Of a stretch of DNA of 28,171 bases, positions 24,801-28,171 are shown piece after piece. The position numbers were made by a program, and so were the translations under genes. The first letter of the stretch is position 1. Each line of letters opens with the position of its first letter. The notes beneath the pieces were generated by a model. The model worked only from the letters and a program-made list of their open reading frames with translations. It made no database searches and was not told the origin of the DNA. The stretch lies in the IMG/VR virus record IMGVR_UViG_3300025769_000634, positions 1-28,171 of that record. One strand, given 5' to 3'. The stretch is from a virus.

Positions 24801-26008
24801 GGGGTTGCACTACTACCACTAGCAGTATATAAAGCCAGAACAGAGCCGTCTGGATTAAAGACTTGCCCTTTTAAATTACCCTGGAAAGTCCCAACAAACT
24901 CTGGGGTACTACCCGCAAAGCCTGTATATGTCGATGCTGAAATTGTTACTGTGTCGCTCTCTCCATCTGAAGACTCGTTAAAAAGAACAACATTTGTTGT
25001 TGTACCTGCGTTAACTCTGTTAGCAACAACACCTTCAGTATCTGAAATAATCAAATCTCCTTCTACATCTCCTTCTAGATTTCCGATAAACCTGGCGTCT
25101 GTTATGTTACCACCGTTTTGTGTTTTTACATTTCCTGTAACAACAAGCATGGCGTAGTCAGACCCATAATCTGTATACCAATCTGTTGTGTCGCTAGGTG
25201 CAAGAGAGACCCCTCCATTACCAATAAGGGTCCATCCTCTTGTGATTTCATCACCACCAATATCAAAGGTAACTTCTGAGAAATCAAAAAATGAAACTGG
25301 CAAGCTCCCAATCTCCACAAGACCATATCCGTCTGAATTGTCTTTTAATATAATTTTATCTGTAGTACCTATAACGATTTCCGAAGAATGGTCTGTTAGG
25401 TTTGAAAGACCGTCAATATCATCTAATATTTCCAGTGCTTTTTGTACATGATTGTCATTATTATCACCCAATGCAGATAAGTTGCCTGTAAAATTTGAGT
25501 TTGCTGTTACAACTGTAATTGTACTTGCTGCTTTTTTGAAATTAGATAAGCTTAACCCAATGTCGTCTTGATTACTAACAGTAAAAGTAACTTGAGCCGT
25601 AGAATCATTAATATTAACTCCTGTTAGAAAATCATTATTATCTGTATTTGTTGTTGGGGCCCACTGAGAGTTAGCATTGTCCCATGCCAAAACTTGCCCA
25701 TCTGTTGGTGCTGTCGATGCTACATTATTAATATCAGCAAGATTATACACAAACCCCGTTATATCTACACCATCAGTAAGGCCATTTAAAGTCAGTGTTA
25801 AAGTGCCTTCAGATAACGAACCTGAGGTTACATAATAATTTGTGTCAGTTACACCCTCGATTAAAATAGATTCACCGTTTTGTTGGTTTAAACTAATAGT
25901 CTTGTTTGTGTCCCCAGACACAGTAGTTGATTTAATACTTCTACTGTAAGCCGTGTCCCAAGTTCTTTTAGTAAAACCTTTTACACTATCAGCTTTTATT
26001 CTAGCCAT
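21797..26008 (-). CDS. Giant tail fibre/spike with C-terminal S74 intramolecular chaperone
   Basis: A 1403-residue fibre protein, the largest gene in the window. The N-terminus (1-90) is a probable attachment domain, and 100-118 carries TDGQVLAWDNANSQWAPT. The shaft has repeated modules: IDGDTMTGMLQFSG (587-600) and VTGDTMTGTLTVSG (793-806), each followed by a segment with DSWFRGDL or SEWFKGDL. The C-terminal 82 residues are a Peptidase_S74 chaperone domain beginning SDERLKEN, with the self-cleavage Ser1322 and partner Lys1327, FGVVAQELEK, and a final coiled coil (VAKIVELEDRIKQLENA). In this family the domain drives trimer folding and then cuts itself off before Ser1322. A 5-nt gap links it to the gene upstream. 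Confidence 0.92.
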   Translation of the reverse strand: MARIKADSVKGFTKRTWDTAYSRSIKSTTVSGDTNKTISLNQQNGESILIEGVTDTNYYVTSGSLSEGTLTLTLNGLTDGVDITGFVYNLADINNVASTAPTDGQVLAWDNANSQWAPTTNTDNNDFLTGVNINDSTAQVTFTVSNQDDIGLSLSNFKKAASTITVVTANSNFTGNLSALGDNNDNHVQKALEILDDIDGLSNLTDHSSEIVIGTTDKIILKDNSDGYGLVEIGSLPVSFFDFSEVTFDIGGDEITRGWTLIGNGGVSLAPSDTTDWYTDYGSDYAMLVVTGNVKTQNGGNITDARFIGNLEGDVEGDLIISDTEGVVANRVNAGTTTNVVLFNESSDGESDTVTISASTYTGFAGSTPEFVGTFQGNLKGQVFNPDGSVLALYTASGSSATPILQGNISGDIITATQSGSGLSKVLTAGTTIFDSSEVAFTTDLNIGTPVFDSGLGQDVITTNFDIDLGVTSQIYFGRHIEDGNGVSQEEYIDASKISTWDSNVITTLYYDLVNYDTNTQTGDIQLRLVKDNESSNYVTTSNNITGGTYIDISFTEGDGETDGPDSNDPITLDVNTSALDLLYVNIDGDTMTGMLQFSGPYGVAGDIYADNLSTRLLNNGTTNGSNYQKDSWFRGDLYHQDGALELSIGDNSNGPVFQRGLDITTDLDVGGDLDLAQSSTIVFDRGANQTSISKVDVNNFKSAYGSWVRNIEYFTGDGTEVTFTDLNSALVNADSIDIKLKGETTDDDRTLSNRIYGSKYIDLTADTDNDYYSISVDIDELNNTNDARYVEVTGDTMTGTLTVSGSASYIEGKAKTDLFKNDGTKILNRQSEWFKGDLRGGDLQDSSGGNIFTSSTSTFANSIIITGDQITLGPNQVSLTSGELSTIKNNVVESIKFEKDSNSEQIRLVINNPTETDLSSQTVLKAGAYINITQDDDDPANPIIAADTTSPNGLATKSDLGNSETLIGVSLDGSAVTRTASTGYFYLIQGDNTTFSYESEGFSVGGNSYPALTISTPVATTTSEGVVQLATETEARNLSSNASSNKVITLETLNDALDEEIGVPGIGEVLAQDNDSSTEINLVGTESANGMLLARRNDTTGNNLIATFDTFGSSGHIRIGSDGSNNDNTVVYGYLGMSASGNLFLSNASSTSGGVLIDSSDNVGIGTIDNNYKFNVDGNTSVSGTLRATGVANLNGGIAVDTDNFTVDADGNVSTSGTLSSGNTTITGTLSVSSTCNFQDAVTANSLTVTNNSTLSTISLSGNITPSTDSAINIGTSGLRFLNVFTDNLNGVNPSSFANKDTATNQEFDATLIAPDFQLTSDERLKENIIDLKPRRINVDFKEYNFKDKKQTRFGVVAQELEKHHPEFIKETELGYKSVSYIDLLVAKIVELEDRIKQLENA

Positions 26009-26013
26009 GTCAA

Positions 26014-26268
26014 TTAAGCGTTTCTTTTCGTATTGTACTTTTTAGTCCCTCTACCGTGTCCACTTCTGTTTTTATTGACAGATACAAAAGACATGGTGTT
26101 ATGGTCAAAATCCTTACCATTTAAGTTCATGCCACGCTTTTTGGCAGCACGACGCTTTCTTTGATTCTCTGCCTTCATCCTTCTTCTTCTTGGCGTCATT
26201 GCGATTGCTTTGTCTCTAATAGCCTTTGCTCTAGCAGCCTCTGGACTTAATTTTTGTTTTCTACTCAT
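26014..26268 (-). CDS. Small basic virion-associated protein
   Basis: I place the start at 26268, giving 84 residues beginning MSRKQKLSPEAARAKAIRDK. An in-frame ATG at 26421 would add 51 residues from A/T-rich leader DNA with no protein-like character. The protein is very rich in Arg and Lys. The part from about 40 to 80, with MNLNGKDFDHNTMSFVSVNK followed by NRSGHGRGTKK, matches a pattern I recall from small head-associated proteins of marine and crAss-like phages (GKDYDH...FxS...NRGN.G.GTK). It is the first gene of the leftward block. A DNA- or capsid-binding role is likely from the charge; the function is not known. Confidence 0.72.
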   Translation of the reverse strand: MSRKQKLSPEAARAKAIRDKAIAMTPRRRRMKAENQRKRRAAKKRGMNLNGKDFDHNTMSFVSVNKNRSGHGRGTKKYNTKRNA

Positions 26269-26554
26269 AGTATATAATATTACACGGGGCATCGAAAAAT
26301 AAAAAGTATGACAATAGCCCCTTATATATATAATATATAACCCTAATGTCATGTTTTTTTGTAAAAAAAGTTGTGAGATATATGGAAGTTGGGGGTTATA
26401 CCATAACTTACTGATACTCAAGCTGTTACGGAAAACGTTTCTTTTTACCCCAGGGGGGTCTGATTTATGTAAATTTAGTGTAAACTTTCAGCTTTTTGTC
26501 TTAACCTTTACTTAACACTGCCCTATGCTACAACTAATCTAGATATTGCTTAGA

Positions 26555-26584
26555 AGCAAATCCACTACGAGACGTTTTTGATAA
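26555..26584 (+). repeat. Conserved 30-bp element, copy 1
   Basis: AGCAAATCCACTACGAG, then seven variable bases, then TGATAA. It lies 84 bp before copy 2, with no ATG between them. The bases after it (TTAAGGTGTAGTAA) resemble those after copy 3 (GTAAAGTGTAACAA). Likely a promoter or operator element of the rightward block. Confidence 0.8.
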
Positions 26585-26638
26585 TTAAGGTGTAGTAAGG
26601 GAAGCAACAGAGCAACCGACACAAGAGAAGAGGAGCCA

Positions 26639-26668
26639 AGCAAACTCACTACGAGATGGAACTGATAA
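26639..26668 (+). repeat. Conserved 30-bp element, copy 2
   Basis: AGCAAACTCACTACGAG, then seven variable bases, then TGATAA. It ends 20 nt before the ATG of the nucleotidase-like gene. It differs from copies 1 and 3 at two adjacent bases in the 17-base part. Confidence 0.8.
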
Positions 26669-26688
26669 CTTAATAAAATAGTAAAGAT

Positions 26689-27162
26689 ATGAACTACAAG
26701 ATTTACTGCGATATGGACGGAGTCCTCGCAAACTTCAACTACCAATTCGAGCGGGCTACCCGCCAAACTCCTAAGGAGTTCCTCAAGTCCAATAGCATGG
26801 AGGACTTCTGGAAAGTAACTGACGAGAACCTTAGCTTCTGGAGTAGAATGCCGATGATGCGTAACGCTCACATACTTTGGAACTACCTCGCTGACAAGAA
26901 TGTAACACTCTTGACCACTCCATCTCCCAACGAGATTTCAAGAATTGGAAAGCGTATATGGAAGTCAAGGTATCTCAAAGGCAAACCTCAGATTATCTTC
27001 TCTGACTCAAAGCATGACTTTGCAAACTCGAGGACTATCCTAATCGATGACTTCAAGGTCAACCTCAACAAGTTCCGAAAGGCTGGCGGTATCGGTATCC
27101 GATGCTACAACGGGAACGCTACCGAAGTCGTAGAGCAACTCAAAGCGATACTCAATGACTAG
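26689..27162 (+). CDS. HAD-family 5'(3')-deoxyribonucleotidase-like phosphatase
   Basis: A 157-residue HAD-fold hydrolase that probably removes phosphate from nucleotides or related substrates. Motif I is DMDGV with nucleophile D8 and acid/base D10. Motif II is LLTTPSP with Thr76/77. Lysines in ISRIGKRIWKSRYL supply motif III, and motif IV is ILIDDFKVN with D120 and D121 for Mg2+. The small cap and length fit the NT5C-like group found in phages, where it may act in dNTP recycling. The DNA is clearly more GC-rich than the leftward block (30 of 60 bases G/C at 26701-26760). It lies 20 nt after repeat copy 2. Exact substrate is unknown. Confidence 0.82.
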   Translation: MNYKIYCDMDGVLANFNYQFERATRQTPKEFLKSNSMEDFWKVTDENLSFWSRMPMMRNAHILWNYLADKNVTLLTTPSPNEISRIGKRIWKSRYLKGKPQIIFSDSKHDFANSRTILIDDFKVNLNKFRKAGGIGIRCYNGNATEVVEQLKAILND

Positions 27163-27304
27163 GGAAGTAAGACGACAACTCGAGGGTCTAGCAGTATTAT
27201 CCTACTACGTAATCAAAGCTGGAGTAATCATAGGAGCGGCAGTAACAGCTATCCTCCTCGCTGAAGCCTTAATGGTCTGGCTCACCATAAAGATATTCGG
27301 ATAA
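27155..27304 (+). CDS. Small membrane protein (49 residues)
   Basis: An ATG at 27155, inside the last codons of the nucleotidase-like gene (8-base overlap), opens a 49-codon frame starting MTREVRRQLEGLAVLSYYVI and ending IKIFG with TAA at 27302-27304. After a charged N-terminus (TREVRRQLE) almost everything is hydrophobic (about 12-46, with VIIGAAVTAILLAEALMVWL), so one long or two short membrane spans are likely. The overlap and lack of internal stops over a gap otherwise without gene support it. Antiholin, superinfection exclusion or membrane takeover are possible but nothing shows which. Its stop touches repeat copy 3. Confidence 0.72.
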   Translation: MTREVRRQLEGLAVLSYYVIKAGVIIGAAVTAILLAEALMVWLTIKIFG

Positions 27305-27333
27305 GCAAATCCACTACGAGCCCAAATTGATAA
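27304..27333 (+). repeat. Conserved 30-bp element, copy 3
   Basis: AGCAAATCCACTACGAG, then seven variable bases, then TGATAA. It begins at the last base of the 49-residue gene and ends 29 nt before the ATG of the 79-residue gene. Its 17-base part is identical to copy 1. Confidence 0.8.
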
Positions 27334-27362
27334 GTAAAGTGTAACAATTAAATTCAAATACT

Positions 27363-27602
27363 ATGCAAGTTTTAAAATCAAAGCGTTTCGTTATTCGCAA
27401 GTCCCTAATCGGGAAAGGTACAATCATCGAGTTCAAAGACTACGATGGCAAAGTGTGGAAGTATGACCACGACAAGGTCTACGAACTTAACAAGGAGCGG
27501 TTCGACAACATGCCGTCCTTCAACAAGTACAAGTCTTACACACAGACTTACAACATGCCCAAGTTCATACGGGCGCAAGCTGACGAGGTGCTGGTCGAAT
27601 AG
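27363..27602 (+). CDS. Small protein of unknown function
   Basis: A 79-residue protein, rich in Lys, Asp and Tyr, beginning MQVLKSKRFVIRKSLIGKGT. The N-terminal half looks like a small beta-barrel or wing (FVIRKSLIGKGTIIEFKDYD, GKVWKYDHDKVYELN). The C-terminal half contains SYTQTYNMPKFIRAQAD. I recognise no family. It lies behind repeat copy 3 and in front of the exonuclease gene, with codon use (AAC, TAC, TTC, AAG) like the other rightward genes. Confidence 0.7.
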   Translation: MQVLKSKRFVIRKSLIGKGTIIEFKDYDGKVWKYDHDKVYELNKERFDNMPSFNKYKSYTQTYNMPKFIRAQADEVLVE

Positions 27603-27648
27603 ACCGCCCTCAAACCTCAGCCCACTTGTTCAACTCTAATTAAACTAT

Positions 27649-28149
27649 ATGTATACTGTTATTGACTTGGAGACCACAGGACTCAACACAAAAACCTGTC
27701 GAATTATTGAGATTGCCATCTTTCACGTTGATGGCGACAAGGTAGAGAAAAAGCTTTCTACACTTGTCAACCCTAAGGTCTTCATCTCACCACTAATCCA
27801 ACGCATCACGGGTATCAAGTACTACGATGCAATGAAAGCTCCAACGTTTAAGGAGATAGCTAACGATGTAAAGAAGTTGTTCAGAGGCAAAGTGTTTGTG
27901 GCTCACAACTCTAAGTATGACTACGAGGTCCTACGCAACGAGTTCTACCGCAATGGAATACCTTTCAGAAGAAAGCACTTGTGCACTCTCGAACTCTCTC
28001 GGGTAGCCTTTCCTAACCTTGGCTCTTACAAGTTGGGTAACCTTTGCGAGCAGTTAGGCATTGACCTAACCAACGCTCACAGAGCAGAAGACGACGCCCA
28101 CGCTACGGCTGTGTTACTACAACGCACCTTAGCGGAGGCTCCCTTCTAG
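27649..28149 (+). CDS. DnaQ-like 3'-5' exonuclease (DEDDh family)
   Basis: A 166-residue exonuclease of the RNase T/DnaQ fold. Exo I is DLETT with D6 and E8, Exo II is HNSKYDYEVL with D91, and Exo III is HRAEDDA with H144 and D149, so all four metal and catalytic residues of the DEDDh type are present. Segments LCTLELSRVAFP and SYKLGNLCEQLGI closely resemble those I recall from Bacteroidota exonucleases, which supports the host call. It could proofread a phage polymerase in trans, or degrade host DNA or RNA early in infection. A hairpin follows 5 nt after the stop. Confidence 0.9.
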   Translation: MYTVIDLETTGLNTKTCRIIEIAIFHVDGDKVEKKLSTLVNPKVFISPLIQRITGIKYYDAMKAPTFKEIANDVKKLFRGKVFVAHNSKYDYEVLRNEFYRNGIPFRRKHLCTLELSRVAFPNLGSYKLGNLCEQLGIDLTNAHRAEDDAHATAVLLQRTLAEAPF

Positions 28150-28154
28150 TCCTC

Positions 28155-28169
28155 ACACCCTTCGGGTGT
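28155..28169 (+). terminator. Probable terminator hairpin after the exonuclease gene
   Basis: ACACCC pairs with GGGTGT around TTC, directly after the exonuclease stop. The sequence after the stem (AT) is cut by the window edge, so the T-tract cannot be checked. Confidence 0.6.
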
Positions 28170-28171
28170 AT

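Larger units (their letters stand above)
26269..26688. other. Divergent intergenic region between leftward and rightward blocks
   Basis: About 420 bp without a convincing gene. The left part is very A/T-rich (TATATATATAATATATAA at about 26324-26340) and must hold the start of the long leftward transcript, but no TAnnTTTG promoter is visible on either strand. An inverted repeat GGGGC / GCCCC (26286-26290 and 26317-26321) spans a 26-nt loop. A short GC hairpin (ACCCC AGG GGGGT) lies near 26448-26460. The right part holds two copies of the 30-bp repeat. The region is a candidate transcription switch point and perhaps an origin; the latter is only positional speculation. Confidence 0.6.

Noticed and set aside
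24714-25157. Plus-strand open frame of 147 codons opposite the S74 fibre gene.
   Set aside because: It mirrors a repetitive Thr/Ser/Asp-rich gene and reads as low-complexity Pro/Ser/Val sequence.
26269-26421. In-frame extension of 51 residues upstream of the small basic gene.
   Set aside because: It encodes low-quality aromatic-rich sequence from A/T-rich DNA, unlike the Arg/Lys-rich protein that starts at 26268.
26448-26460. GC-rich hairpin (ACCCC AGG GGGGT) as a terminator.
   Set aside because: The stem is five base pairs with no T-tract on either strand.
26505-26525. Partial likeness between minus-strand GTTAAGTAAAGG and the 3' part of the 30-bp element.
   Set aside because: The diagnostic CACTACGAG part is missing upstream, and short A/T-rich matches are expected by chance.
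26539-26871. Minus-strand open frame opposite the start of the nucleotidase-like gene.
   Set aside because: It covers two repeat copies and the strongly supported HAD-family gene on the other strand.
26555-27333. CRISPR-like array formed by the 30-bp repeats.
   Set aside because: There are only three copies, spacings are 84 and 665 bp, genes lie between them, and the repeat contains a variable 7-nt part.

Overview
The window is a 28.2 kb piece of a double-stranded DNA tailed-phage genome (or a prophage copy; no host gene is present). It holds a long leftward (minus-strand) virion, packaging and lysis block from about 26.3 kb to the left edge, and a short rightward (plus-strand) block from 26.7 to 28.15 kb. 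The likely host is a Bacteroidota bacterium, probably marine or aquatic. Almost no gene start has a Shine-Dalgarno sequence; starts lie behind A/T-rich leaders. A perfect Bacteroidota-type promoter (TTTG-N19-TATCTTTG) lies before one adhesin gene, and the DnaQ-like exonuclease resembles flavobacterial forms. The virion genes resemble, from memory only, uncultured marine Bacteroidota podoviruses and crAss-like relatives such as the Cellulophaga podoviruses. The standard bacterial code fits all genes. Leftward block, in transcription order from 26.27 kb: a small basic protein; about 9.6 kb of appendage genes (a 1403-residue fibre ending in an S74 self-cleaving chaperone domain, two small beta-rich proteins, a collagen-like fibre protein, a 723-residue fibre with repeats, a C1q-like adhesin and a beta-rich adhesin); two small unknown genes; groEL then groES (reverse of the bacterial order); a winged-helix-like protein; three small very basic proteins, two of them only 36 and 37 residues; a 3TM-type holin; a small conserved protein; a 199-residue protein that reads as two fused GroES-like folds; a probable small terminase; TerL; portal; scaffold; major capsid protein; a structural protein; an intrinsic terminator; two connector-type proteins; and a large tail protein cut by the left edge. 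Many genes are joined by one-base TAATG or four-base ATGA overlaps, so translation is probably coupled. Rightward block: a HAD-family 5'(3')-deoxyribonucleotidase-like gene, an overlapping 49-residue membrane protein, a 79-residue unknown, a DnaQ-like 3'-5' exonuclease and a terminator hairpin. This block is clearly more GC-rich than the leftward block (47-50% in lines counted by hand, against 27-35%). A conserved 30-bp element occurs three times in it, with exact internal spacing. The most notable points are the three-gene chaperonin set (a GroEL whose inter-ring and GroES-facing residues have diverged, a roofless GroES and a tandem GroES-like protein), the repeated element, and the apparently leaderless promoter inside the adhesin cluster.
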